A stretch of DNA of 64,000 bases from Trochalopteron elliotii (lineage: Eukaryota; Chordata; Aves; Passeriformes; Leiothrichidae): NCBI GenBank assembly GCA_024734555.1, contig JANPWX010000480.1:3434260-3498259 (forward strand), given 5' to 3'. The notes beneath the pieces were generated by a model. The model did not search any database. It was not told the origin of the DNA and saw only the letters and a list, made by a program, of their open reading frames with translations. Of this stretch, positions 11,801 to 24,245 are shown one piece after another (within the stretch, counting starts at the first letter, position 1; each line of letters starts with the position of its first letter). The position numbers and the translations under genes were made by a program.

Positions 11801-14204
11801 TAAGTAGATGTGCCCTGTTCCATCTCTGAACTGGCTCTTTGCATGACTCTGAACAAACACATAACCAGTAAATGCCTGGGCATAACTCAATCCTTCCATG
11901 CCTGTAAAGATATTTGTACCCCTGCACTACCCAGCAACAGCAGTAACATCATCATTTTCTCCCTGTACCTCAGGAACCATGGGCAGACCTGTCCAGAAGC
12001 TGCTCAGCCTCGTGTTGAGGCCAGTAAGAGGCAAAAAAGCAGCAGCAGCACCACAGAGCATGAAAACAGAGGCTGATGGGATCCTGGACATTAGCAATGG
12101 ACACAGTTACCTCAGAGTTAGATGAGGAAAGGGCAAAGGACCTAGGAGAGTCACAGTACTAAAGAATGTGTTCTGCATGAGCACCACCAGTTCTCAGTGT
12201 TCTCCCAGCCCTGTTTTCTCTAACAACCCCACACACACAAACCAAGGCAGACATGCCTGTGAGAAGTGATCCATTTGTCCCACAATAATGTTGCTCTAAT
12301 TAGCCATTTGTCTGTGGCACTTAGAACTGCATCTGAAAAGAAAAAAAAAAAAAATCATTCTTCTTGCCTGCTCTTTTCCTACAAAGAAACAACAGCATGC
12401 CCTCTGTGGAAAGCACACTCAATAAATGAATTTGGGTAACACCAGGAGCTTTGTGAAACAGTGTTTAATAGCAAGTCTGAGAGAAACTGAGAAGAGACTA
12501 TATGCTAAGATAATCAAGCACATCTCTGTGTGCAGCACTAGGTCTGTGTTGACTGCTTCACATTTTGAAGGAAAAACCCATGAGACAACAGAAAAGGGTG
12601 AGCCCTCAGAGCATTATTCCAGGGAGTTATTCCTGGCTCACTTCCAGAAAGGATACTCCCAGGGTGGATATTTCTATTCTAGGACACAAATACCTCATTT
12701 TGGATTCCTTTAGTCTTTTTAGAAACAATAGCTCACCTGTTATATTTGGCAGATTGTGCCAAGTCCTCTTCCCTGGGTAGACACCCTCTTTATTGTAAGG
12801 AGCCTATTCTTAGGTCCAGGTAAAATATTATGTGACCAATCTACACATGAATTAAAGGAAAATATATGCATGAAGCATTTAATATATATAACACCTGTCT
12901 GGGATGCTGTGGAGTTCTAGATCTTAACTGTAGCTCCAGCCTAGGACCAGTGGATGGAGAGATGCAGAAGCTTCAGTTCACTTGTGGCAACATTGCCATG
13001 AGCATGCCTGTGTCACTGTCAGTCACAAAACAGGTACCCCAGGAGATTTTTGGACAAGGGAGCTCCTGATCCTCAGAAACTGTAAAGGAGTGGGGTCAAT
13101 CCTGTCAAAGAGTTCTCTGTGAGCCTGTTCCTTTCTCAAAACAAGCCCTTCAAATCCTAAATCCACCTATGTCTAGGTTGCCAGATTTGAAGCAGATACC
13201 GGATTGTTTTACTTCCTAAGTTTGGACATAGCAAACAAACAAAAAAACCCCCAAAGCCACAAAGTAATACACATGGGAGATGTGAGCTTTTCTTAAAGCT
13301 GAAATGATTCTTTCATAAAACAAAATATTTCTGTTTGCCTACTCTTGCTGTAAATGCAATCAGTGCCAAAAAGCACATTGGCTTTCCTTAGCCTCATTTG
13401 TCCAGCTTAGTCATAAAATGGTAAAGCAGCCAAAGCCTAGATGCCAGCTAAAACTGTGGCAAAGCCACAGGTGAAGACTAGATTGTACTGTCCTTCTGCT
13501 GCGAAGAGTGAATAAAAGCACTGAGGAAGGGTTTGACTTATAGACAAGGCAACAGTATTTCTGAAATAAAAGATTGGAATATTTTCCTGGTGACTTTTTT
13601 AGGGCCGTAAAGAAGACGAAAAGCCCATTTCCCAGGGACTGGTGCTGGTGGTGTTATTGCCAGCCCACCAGGCGACAGCCACACGTGCACATCACTTCCA
13701 GTGCAGGTTTATTCCCAGACACTCTGTGTTCTGGAGACATTTATCACCAAATTAACGTTAGCATCCACTCTGAGCAAAGGAACAGATTTAAATGTCTCTG
13801 CTGATCCGACTTTTCCTCTCCTCTGCTCAGCAGATGCATTGCTTGTTCTGCCGGGACTGTTTATTCCTGGCAAACACGGAACAAATTCTTCTCAGCCTCA
13901 GAAAACAAGCGGCTTGTAGTTATTAAGACAGAAAGAGAAGCAAAAGAAGAAAAATGGGTCACTGGGATTTGAGGAAAAGAAAGAAATTGCTTGGATATCA
14001 TGAAAGAAGGAAAAAAAAAACCAAGATTGTCCCAAGTTTTGTTACAGAAGAGACAAGCAGGAAAGATCTTCCAAAGAAGGTAAGGATTACATTACACTGC
14101 TAATACTGTGACTTCTCCCAGCTGCCAAAGGGATGGAAAATCCAATAGCTCATGACCTGAAATAAAGAGCCATTGTAGCTGGGCAAAAGAAAATTGATAC
14201 CTTT
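8873..14204. other. AT-rich unique stretch, no gene seen
   Basis: It contains a 157-codon open frame (9303-9776, plus) with no recognisable motif, and an A14 run at 12341-12354. Part of it (13600-13920) is richer in CpG than its surroundings and is followed by a splice-donor-like AAG|GTAAGG at 14080; this is treated as a separate observation. No transposon was recognised. Confidence 0.45.
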
Positions 14205-14264
14205 AAATGTATAATCTCTAAATGTATAATCTCTAAATGTATAATCTCTAAATGTATAATCTCT
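14205..14264. repeat. 15-bp minisatellite, four exact copies
   Basis: Four identical head-to-tail copies of AAATGTATAATCTCT occupy 14205-14264. Because 15 is a multiple of three, the minus strand reads through it as a repeated RDYTF peptide inside a 71-codon frame; that is a consequence of unit length, not evidence of a gene. Perfect identity suggests recent expansion or ongoing homogenisation, so copy number may vary between individuals. Confidence 0.97.
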
Positions 14265-17200
14265 TATGCTGGTGCCTCCCAGCAAAGAAGAGAAGCTGGA
14301 CTGGTGTGTTTCCAATGTAAACTTACGGCATCCTGCTTAATTCCATTCTTATTTAATGCCTCTGTCCTTTATGTGGCATTAACTTTAATGTAATATTGAA
14401 GGCTTTGGGTTTTTTTTTTTAATAGCATCATAAGTGTAAATGTAATAGTTATATAACAATAACAATAAATCAAGAATGTACTAGAGTCACTGCAATAACT
14501 AATAATAACATTAAGACTCAGTTTATGATGTATCTAAAGTTCAGTACCTTAGAGAGTTAATTAAGTCCTAAGTTAATTGGCAATGATCTTATTTCTAGAC
14601 AGGAAATGTAGCCAATTGGCTTGTTTATGCTTAAGCAAGTAACTGAGGTCATAACAAGACTTTTTGGGGTGTTATTGATTGATTTGTAATTTGTTAATTA
14701 ATTTTGATTGACTTTACAAGTATCCTGCTTAATTCTTTGCTTCTAGGGAGATGAAGCTACTGACATGGCTGGTGGCAATGTAAAATCACAGTGACCATTT
14801 TCACTGTACAAAATGTGTAGTTTCCATAACTCCACTTGTAAGATGCCACACTTACAAATAAAAAGCTTTTGTGACAAGGTGCAAATCAACTTACTGGTTT
14901 TATAACTTCCTACCTACCTTTACCCATCATGGAGCACACAGTAACATCAGAGATACCAAATTTATTTTTAACCATTCTGACAAGAATGGTCACTTTGTAT
15001 GTTTCTATTGTTAATTGCACAACATTACCATCTTATTGCTTTAGGAAATTATTACATTGAAAAATAATTAATGGATAAATATATGAAAACCAAACCCAGG
15101 TAATGTTTTCCAGATTAGAATTGTAGGGAAGAAAACCAATCTTTGGCAAGGTGACCTTTTTTCATCACAGCAACATCTTGAAGTTTTTTAATTGCAAGTG
15201 GCTTCTCCCTACATAGCCTTATCCAGAACCCATCCATCAGTTATTGCACAGATTTTATAAAAACTAAGCACAGTGTTAAAGCTCAACTCACAGAAAAGAA
15301 GGAGCCCAGAAAGACCTTTAGCTTGTGGCATCTCCAGTGAAGAAATTCTTTAGCTGCACAGTGATAAAATTAACAACTCATTTACCTTTGCCTTCTGCCA
15401 TTGGAGACCAGAATAGAGGCACAGAGGAGTAAAATGCCAGCGGTGGGTGATGGTGCAGGGGTGTTCATCTGCCTGGGACAGGCAGAGTGGGGTGAATTGG
15501 GCAGCAGAGCTTCTGCTGCTGCAAATTCCTGAGTCCTGTGGGAGATCCCCATGGCAGCACAGCTCCTGCACCTCCTGCCTGCAGTGCCCCCAGGGACCAG
15601 TGACATAAACACATTTTCTGTTCCCTGCAGACTGGGCTGGGTAACAGAGGTGGTCTCCCTTCAGGGGGCAGATTAACCCTGAGGTGGTTAAATGCCACAA
15701 ATGATATGCAGGAAATTAATTTCTAATACTACAGAATCAGAGGAGACAAATCAGTTCCAGGAGGACAAAGAGTCTGAAGTGAGAAAAAGTAACAAGACTT
15801 AACAAGACTTTAAGATCAGAACCATCAGTTGAAATGCTAACACGTTATGAAAGGCCAAAAAAGTCCAGATATGACCATATTTGAACCACTACTGCCCAGG
15901 CAATCAACAGCAAGTTGCATGAAATTGAAACTTTTCTGCTGTATCTACAGAACAGTTCCACAGTGATAGTTTCCTTCCTTATCCTTATTCCCTCTTGAAG
16001 TTCAGTTCCGTTTTTTTCCCCTCATAAAACAATCCCATAGATCAGGAATTAATTGACAAACCAGGATGGTTTTTCTCCCCCCTTTATTAATGGGCCTGTT
16101 CTCACTTAACAAAATATTGTGGCAATTTAGAAATTATTCTTTACATTGACACAGCACTCCTCTACTTAATAATGTTTTATTTCATTGCTGGAGTTTTCTA
16201 CTTCCTTCAAGTCCCACTTCAGTATCCCTTGAGCACCACTATTTCACTCCATTCTGATTTGGGGCCATACAATTCATAGCAAAGCATTAATTTTCACTTC
16301 TATCATCTATTCAGTGTTGAACACAACCAATCACTCCACCCTGACCCCCTTTGTAGCTGGATCAGTACTTCTCCAGCATGACCATTTTCTCCAGTAGGGA
16401 AAGGTAGAAGTTATCCCTTGGATAAACAGTTCTCTTGTAAGAATGATATGGGCTGATTTACCACACTTGTCTCCTCCTGCAGAGCTGGAATCAACTTCCT
16501 AAATTAAACTGTTTCCAAAACCTGCAGTGTTTTGGAGGCAGCCACCCCAACACTGAGGGAGGACATTTAGTCAGATAGGCTGAGATTTAGTCCAGAGCCT
16601 CATTTGTGTAAGATTTACTTCCTAAGAATCATAGGACCATTTCTAGTTTGAAACTTGCCTTTATTGCCACTCTCTTATCCAGAATGCAAGTCCATCCATT
16701 CAGGAAATTAAATCAAGGTATGATGTCCCCAGTATTACTGTGGGCGGGTTCAGGAAAAAAAATGAGCATTTTATAGGGAAAAGCTATGGGGGTTTTTTCC
16801 TGTTTATCATCACTTTCCCTACTCTTATGTGTATCTGTCACAATTGCATCCTTGAAGCTTCAGACTTTCCACACTGGCAGCCTAATTTTTAAAGAATAAG
16901 GGTGAATTTTTATTTCACTGGAGAGGGAGAGTGCTTCCTTGCTTTCAGCTTTTGTGGTACAAACACCTTCCACCTAGAAATCTTCTCCTCCACTTGACAC
17001 AGGGGAAATCCCCCACAGGCAGAAATAAGGTCAACCCTCTCCTCACCAGGAATTTTGCTTTTCCTATAATCCAAAGCAAATGTAATGAGCGCCAGTATTC
17101 TGGGGTGGCCCTATCTGTAACTTTATTTTATACTGTGTGAGACAACCAAATCTCTTTTTTCTAGGCTGGAAAATAGAATCATACAAAACTCTCATGGTTT

Positions 17201-18477
17201 GAAAACCAAAATAGCTCAGTCAAGTATAGTTATAAAAGTAAAATACACTTTAAAAAGAAGTAACAGTAATGTCCTCATGCTGTCTAAGTCCTTGAACCCA
17301 GATAACAAGTGGTTATCAAGGTTTTATTGCCATATATATTGATACAAAAGTTCAACATGCAACACATTTAACTCTCTTTAAGCAGAAATAGGTCCTTAAG
17401 TAGAATGACTGGAGAGAAATCCTTCACAAGTTTATTCACAGGGGTAAAGCCTGACCTCACATGTACTTGCAGTGTGCAATGCACATCAAAGCAGAGGAGC
17501 CCAGGCTGGCACAGGAGCCCGGATCCAGGGGGATGAGGCACGTGTGAGAGGTGTCTCATCAGTGCTCATTAAGGTTGATTGGCTGTGACAAAGCACTGGC
17601 AGCACAGCCCCGTGGGGCTGGTGTTTCACTGCTGCAGCTAGGGGGGGTTTGGCCCAGTGACTCCTCACACTTTTGGGTCAGGGTTAAAGTTGCTCTTGCT
17701 CCCCATATACACCATTTTATGGATATTCATATTTCTGTATTCTTGAAGGCAGGGGTCAGCACAAGGTGCTACTGCTAGGGAACAAACTAAAGCACTGTGA
17801 CAAAAGACACAGTGATGGCAAATTCTTCTGGGCAGCTTTGCTCTCCATGCTGGGACAGGACTAACTGTTCTCTTTGGGACAGCCCATGTAAGACAAAGCA
17901 ATAGAAAGTCCTGCTTTTATGATCCTGCCCTGAATTTGATGTTCTACTTCAAAATGTATCTAAGTTATGAAACTTTTATGCCACCAATTTTTCTCTTTTC
18001 CTGGTCTAGGCTCTTTGGAGACAAGACTGCCCTGGGGCATTTCTGCAAACCTCTCTCTTCTTGCCTAGTCAACATGTACTCAATTAAAAATATATTAATA
18101 GCCACAACCCTCAAATACACTCATTTACATAAAAAGAGGGTCAAATGATATCTAATACTATGTACCACCTTTTTTGAGCAGATAGCAAATGCTTGGAGAG
18201 CACTGTAAAGATTTGGTTGTTTCCTCAACAGTAGTGCCTGCACTGATACTGTTTCTAGTACATCTGAGTTTGTTCCCATTTGTCTTAATTACAAGTGAGA
18301 CTTCAAATAAAACAAATTAAATTCTGATGAGGTATGCAACTCTTAACAAAACTAATACCCTGCTCACAAATGCCATGCAATTTATGAGCAGTGTCCTCTG
18401 GGTAACAACCAAGACAAAATGCAGAGCTACAGACACATGAGAAGTTAAAGCAGATTGGCCTAAATTTGATTCTGGAT
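14265..18477. other. AT-rich unique stretch, no gene seen
   Basis: Region 14440-14720 is markedly AT-rich with repeated TTAATT cores and a 12-bp palindrome AGCCAATTGGCT at 14610-14621. A two-copy tandem of TAACAAGACT lies at 15790-15809. Overlapping minus-strand frames at 15350-15700 are open in several phases but show no known domain. No transposon was recognised. Confidence 0.45.
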
Positions 18478-18517
18478 TTTTTTGTTTGTTTGTTTGATTG
18501 TTGTTCATTTGTTTGGG

Positions 18518-18574
<57 letters not shown>

Positions 18575-18588
18575 TGTGTGTGTGTGTG
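18478..18588. repeat. (TTTG)n followed by long (TG)n microsatellite
   Basis: A short impure TTTG-rich stretch leads into an almost pure TG array at 18520-18588, about 34 dinucleotide units with one TG-to-TA interruption near 18567. Long TG/CA arrays are prone to slippage and can adopt Z-DNA. The array should be length-polymorphic. No gene is associated with it. Confidence 0.97.
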
Positions 18589-21500
18589 GAGGGGTTTGTT
18601 GGGGTTTTTTTAAAATTCTGAATGGTTTTAATAACTATGACTAATCATTGGTCTTTGTATAAATGTGGGGAGAAAAGGCAGGATTACCAGGGTCATCTTA
18701 CTTCACGAACAGAAAAATATAGAGGTAAACTTCATCAAATACAATCTGTTCCCAGAAATCATAATTTTATGAACTGCTGCAGCAATCTCATTTTATCAGC
18801 CATTTCCTTGTGTTGCTGGTGATGGGTGTATGAGCAGCACATGATCATTCTGCCAGGAATAAGTGTTACCCCTTTTTCCAGCCCTGTCTTAGCCAATTCT
18901 CTCCCTCTCCTCTCTTGGTTATGGTTTGATATTTTAATTTCAGCAGTTTCTGGTTCATTGAAGGTTTTTGGTTGGGTTTTTCTTTTGAGAGAGAGGGGGA
19001 GGAAAGTTCAGTTTATAAGCTAATGATCCAACCCATTTCCCCTGTCCCATTTTCAGTTGTTACAGTCGTATACAGCTGCCCTCTGCAAATTAATATTACC
19101 ATTGCTATGCTTCAATGCTTTGTATTTCCAGTCCCTTTAAACGTCTTACTTTAGAACAGTGTTGTGCAATAACAGATTGAATAAATGAGTAACCACTTCA
19201 TACTGCTCTTGTATTTATGAAAAGCCAGAGAAATTTCTTTTTTGACAGTGAATGAGAAATTAGATGTGCTTTAAAGGCTTCTAAAGTGTATTTTCAGTTG
19301 CTACCAGATGAAATCAAAGAGGCAAAATTACCTTTTCCTACTTAAATATTTCATTGATTTTTCTTAGAACACCCTCCTCTCTCTGCAAGGCGTGCATGAT
19401 GCTTCCCTGGCTATACCATAAGGCAACCTTTATAGATCTAGACCTGATCAGAGGATTCATAAAGAATGACCCACGGTAATATTGAATGCATTTTAATGCA
19501 CATATTCTACCTGTATAGTCTCCTGCCCAGGAACTTCATAACAGAAGAAGTGGATTTTATTTCTCTGCCTGACAGGCCTGTCTACAAGAGCTGTGTCTGC
19601 AGTGTTAAATTACACCCATATTCTGGCTGCCCCTGGCTTCACATACCCCATGCACATTAATTGTTGCAACCAGAAACAAAATTGAGAAAGGCATGTGGGA
19701 CTGTGCATGAAAAGGGGGGGGCACACTTATTGAAATTCATGTATTGCTCTGCTTGATTCCCCAAGCCACACGTGGGAACACTCAGCCAAAGGCAGCTGCA
19801 GCACTGTCTCGGGGAGAAGGGGGAACTGGGGCAGAACAGTTCCACTCTGTGGTTTCACTGTTGGTCACAGCTTTTCAGACATGCAAGGCATAAACCAAGA
19901 ACCTGGCCTGTTAGGTTTCAGTGCCTGCAAACAGAGAATGAAATTCACCTGGAGCTGCTGTGGCAATTGTGTGCCAGTTGATGTGCAGTTATTCAGACCC
20001 CAGCTATTTTCTAAAAGTAACATGCAGAGCCTTACCAGCTCTCATCACATAAAAACAAAATAAGCTTATGCATTCCTCCAAACTGAGATCAAACTGTGTC
20101 ACCCAGATGTGCCAACAACCTGCCCAGCATTTTAGTGACCAGCTTCTTTAGTCTCTCCAACACAGAAACAGCAAAATACAGCATTTTTAAATTAAAAAAA
20201 AAAAAGAAAGTGCCTACTGCAAAGAAAGACCACCCACAATTCCAGCAGCACCCATCTAAGTCTGCATGTGTGCTTTGGCTCTCACCGAGGCCTCGCACAG
20301 CCCTTTGCTGGTGCTGCTGCCTTAGAAGCACTGGTTATTTCAGCAGGAAATTCTGCACAGGGGCCATCCCTACACCAGAGAGGGCTTGAAAAGAAAGATT
20401 CTTTGATTTCAACAGCCCATTTCTTAATTCTTAGCAACTGGTGTGCACTGGGAGCTCCATTCCAGTTGCTCCAGTGTAAAACCACTTTAGAGGGCAGATC
20501 CAAGGCTGGTCTTTCAACTTGCAGAAGCACCTGGACTCTGTCCAGGCTGGACTGGTTGGGCTTTTGCAGTTTGGAACTGAAACAAGGAGAGAGCTGCATT
20601 TCACACAGTCCCACTGCTCATCTCTCTGAACCTGACAGAACACAGCCCTCAGGGAGGGTTACAAGTACACTTTTTTCTTTTTCCCTCTGGTTAGATTGAG
20701 TCTTGCAAGGGCAGATAACTTTTTAATATTTTAGAATACATTTTGAATTACAATTGTAATTAAGCAAGGAGATTTTTTTCCCCATAATCGCATAAAATGG
20801 TCCAACCAATTTAGTATTCTAATTTTTATATTCATAGAGCAAATATTAGACTGTCCAGTTACATTATTGAACAATAGATAACAAACCTGGGTCACGCTGT
20901 ATGCTCTTTTTAAGAAGACATATAATCACAAATACTGAAAAAATATTCTTCTAAAATTACAGGGGTTTTAATATAATTTTTCTTCTGCCTTCAAATTGTA
21001 GTTCTAGCAGGAGAATAAGCCAATTTTTTCTCAACGTTTTCAAACCACTGCTTTCAGTACAGTGCAACCTTGAGCTGAGACAACCACATATCTTCAAAGT
21101 AGTCACTTAAAAATACTTTATATTTATGCCAGACCCCTATGAACCCATAAGTCCAAAACTAGAGGCATAGTGTAAGATTTTGCATGAGTGTCATCACTAA
21201 TTAAAAAAAAAAGAAGCTAATTAAATATATATTTGTTCACCACAAGTTAGGAAAAAGCATCATTCTGCCACTCCTATTTAGATCCCATTTCATAAGCAGT
21301 CCTTACAAGCATCCACTTTGTGATAAATCGTGTTTTTTGAGGATCCCCAAACCCCACATTTTCCATAAATGTTTCCTTGAGCACTCTGCATCAGTTCTGT
21401 GTTCATACTTAACTGGCTCCTATCACACCACATTCTTCAGGAAAGCAGCTGCTTTTCTGTCTTTGGTGTTTTAAAAAAAATTAAAATGAGACTTAACACT

Positions 21501-23879
21501 TTTAATTAGATGTTTAATTCATGCTTTTGTGAACTATTTCCTTCCAATCTGAATTTTGTCACACAACTATAACAGTCTTTCCACTGTCATTTTTTTTTTT
21601 TTTTTTTAATGCTAACTCAGTGTCTCAAAGAATGTGTATTGCACAATTTGGTAAAGAATTTGAAAGTGAAAGTCTCATTTGTGAGTAAAGTAGGAACGCC
21701 TAGGAACTGGCACAAGCTGTGACTGTAAAAATATGCAATATTCAGAACAAAAACCCCTCCAAAACCAAGGGAACAGTTTAAACACATTTCATAGGGCAGA
21801 CAGTAAATACTAAGTTTAAGGGATGAGTTGAAAGAGCAAATTGAGCAGAACATGGCTCTTACTGATGAGATACAAGTATTTTACTACTTTTGTGGTTTTA
21901 CTTTTAAAGAGGCAAATGCAGAAATACTCCTCAAAAACCAAATGAAATGTGAGTCAGCCATTTGAAGAAGGTGGCAAAGAGGAGGGAGCCCAGTTTTCAG
22001 AAGGAGCTTCCTCCTTCCACCCTTCCTGGCAGTCAGCACATTCACAGCATTGCTTTCCAAATCCTTCAGGAGCAGCTGAGTGTCATCCAGCCAAAGGATG
22101 TTCCCATTAAGAAAGCAGCACATTGCATGCCTTTTTCTCAGCTGTCAGTTATTGTTCCTCATCACAGGATGAGGCTGAGCAGGATTTGGCCTGTCCTCAG
22201 GCCAGTGTGATGGATTATCATTACTGCTAATAACCATGTTCTCCAGCCAACAGTGCTGGTTTTGCTGCACCTGGTGCTCAGGGCCCAGATGAACAGCCCT
22301 GTTAATCCACTTGCTAACCTGGCAAACCTGCTCACCCTCCTCTGAGCTTGTTGTACCCATGCAACCTCCACTGTGCAGGCTTGGGTGAGATTCTTCAGTC
22401 TGCAGGCTTCAACTGGGCTCAGCAGCAAACCCCAGGGCTTGCCAAGACACCAGCCCTGAGCTGGAGGCAGCTTCTGTTCCACAATGGAGACAGAATTTTG
22501 AGGACTTTCCTGAGATACTTAAGGTTGTTTGAACCTGCTGGTTCTTCCTGGACACTACCACTCTCCTTCAGGAAAAGTATTTCTACATATATGCTCATAT
22601 AAGCAGATTAAACCATCTTTGGATAGGTTGGCTGAGAGTTTGCACATGCTTCTAAAAAGCAACCTGAACATCTAAAGTCCAGGTAGGCTAAGAAAAGTAC
22701 AGTTCTGCCCACAAAACATGCAGTGTTCTAGTGCAGTTTGAGAGTCTGAAAACCCCATCAAAACAACTGTGATCCACAAGTTGTGCTCAAAGCCTGGCTC
22801 TACCAGAAGTGTATTGACCAGCAAAAGTTGGTGGCCATGCTTCTTCACCATTCTCCCTTCTGTGCTGACCTCTACTTCAGCTGGCAGGTCCTGAGCCTGC
22901 ATTCAGATGTAAAACTGTGAATTATTATTGCTAGTGCTGCAGAACTGACAAAACAGGCAACAACTGCAGCAGAAACCTCCCCTCTGTCTTAGACCAAAGC
23001 ACATGGCAGGACAGGGACATTGCTGCTGAGTATTACCTGGCCTTGGATGCTGGCAAATACTGCCAAAAGAGCTCCCAAGTGCTATTTATCAGTGTGGACA
23101 CTCACAGACGGTGTCATGATGTTATCAGCATCACAAAGTGAAGGTAGGAGAAATGTGGCAGTGCAGCCTGGACAGCCTGGGAACACACAGGCTCATACCT
23201 TGTCAGATCTCTTCCTCTCCCTGGAGCAAGGTGAGCAGGTCACTACCTGAGTGGCCACGTTTGCATTGCTTCAGGTAACACCTTGGGTCACAGTTTGAAA
23301 ACACCCACAAAAATCTGTATCACAATCAAACCCTTAAATAACCAGAATATTCATTTCTCTCCAGGTAACTGCACAAAGACCTGCTGCATCGATAATTTAT
23401 TTACTTGGGTATTTACCTCAAGGTCTTGGCAAAAGCAAGGTCAAAACCTCAGCAGGCAGTGGGGGAGATGCTGCAGAGCTTCAAAGCACCCAGTAGAGAG
23501 GCACATGTACAGAGGTTGGCAATCAACCCCTCACTGCAGCTGGTGACTCTGGGCTTCTGAGGGCACATTGTGCACGCTCACAAACATCTTGAAATTTTGG
23601 CTTCCTCATCTGGGTGGCTGAGCTCAGAAAACCACTCCAGACACCTCTCAAAGTGTTTTCTCAACTGGGAGCCTAGTTAAGTCACTTCAGGGGGAATTGA
23701 AATCAAAGACGGTTTTCTGCATCCAGCTGAAATGGATTGTTTAGTGATTACAGAAATATAACCCTTCAAGAGGGCTCGGGGTTCTGTGGAGAGGTAGAAA
23801 GGCTGGGAGCAGTCTGCATGAAAGAGAGTAAATAGTTTTGTGGGGGGAAAGGCATTTTTCTCTTTTAGCACAGCTACCA
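18589..23879. other. Unique stretch, no gene seen
   Basis: Homopolymer runs include A12 at 20194-20205 and T18 at 21590-21607. Several 80-143-codon open frames lie in 20089-20699 and 21884-22602 on both strands, but they overlap one another and show no recognisable family. Composition rises to moderate GC at 22000-22500 and 22900-23550. No transposon was identified. Confidence 0.45.
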
Positions 23880-24221
23880 ACGAAATAGCCAGCGTGGCTT
23901 ACAAGGAAAACATGCAAACATTAGGCTGCTGCGAATTACACCGTTTGGTAAGAGATAAAATTACAATCAGCTCACCATCAAGACCAAATCCCCCAAGCTG
24001 CTTGCAGGATCGGTGTGAGTCATCGCCTCCCTTGCATTCCTTTGGGAGCACGGCATTCCCAGCATAGCAGAGCTGCAGCTCCGGCCTCACCGCCGCTCCG
24101 AGGGCACATCTGGAGCGATCCACATCTGGAGCGATCCACAGCCGCTCCCACTGCTGCCTTCCAGCCACCTCTTCTTCCTTTATCTCCTCGGGAAGCACTT
24201 CCCTGCCTCTCACATTAGTGA
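23880..24221. promoter_or_regulatory. CpG-enriched patch, candidate regulatory element
   Basis: About 15 CpGs fall within roughly 320 bases, clearly more than in the flanks. The densest part is around 24082-24145 (the segment with ACCGCCGCTCCG). A 104-codon frame on the minus strand (23899-24213) crosses it but resembles no protein I know. The patch is directly followed by a 24-bp perfect palindrome. It could be a small promoter, an enhancer, or a chance GC patch. Confidence 0.3.
24105..24140. repeat. 16-bp tandem duplication
   Basis: CACATCTGGAGCGATC occurs twice without a gap (24105-24120 and 24121-24136), followed by a partial third start (CACA). It sits inside the CpG-enriched patch, so any factor site within the unit, such as the CATCTG E-box-like core, is doubled. 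Confidence 0.95.
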
Positions 24222-24245
24222 GATGGTTCTCAGCTGAGAACCATC
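24222..24245. repeat. Perfect 24-bp palindrome
   Basis: The half-site GATGGTTCTCAG is followed immediately by its exact reverse complement, giving 12 + 12 bases with no spacer. The match ends at the next flanking pair. The expected number of zero-spacer palindromes this long in 64 kb of random sequence is far below one. It could be a binding site for a dimeric factor, or the trace of a fold-back replication event. Confidence 0.95.
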
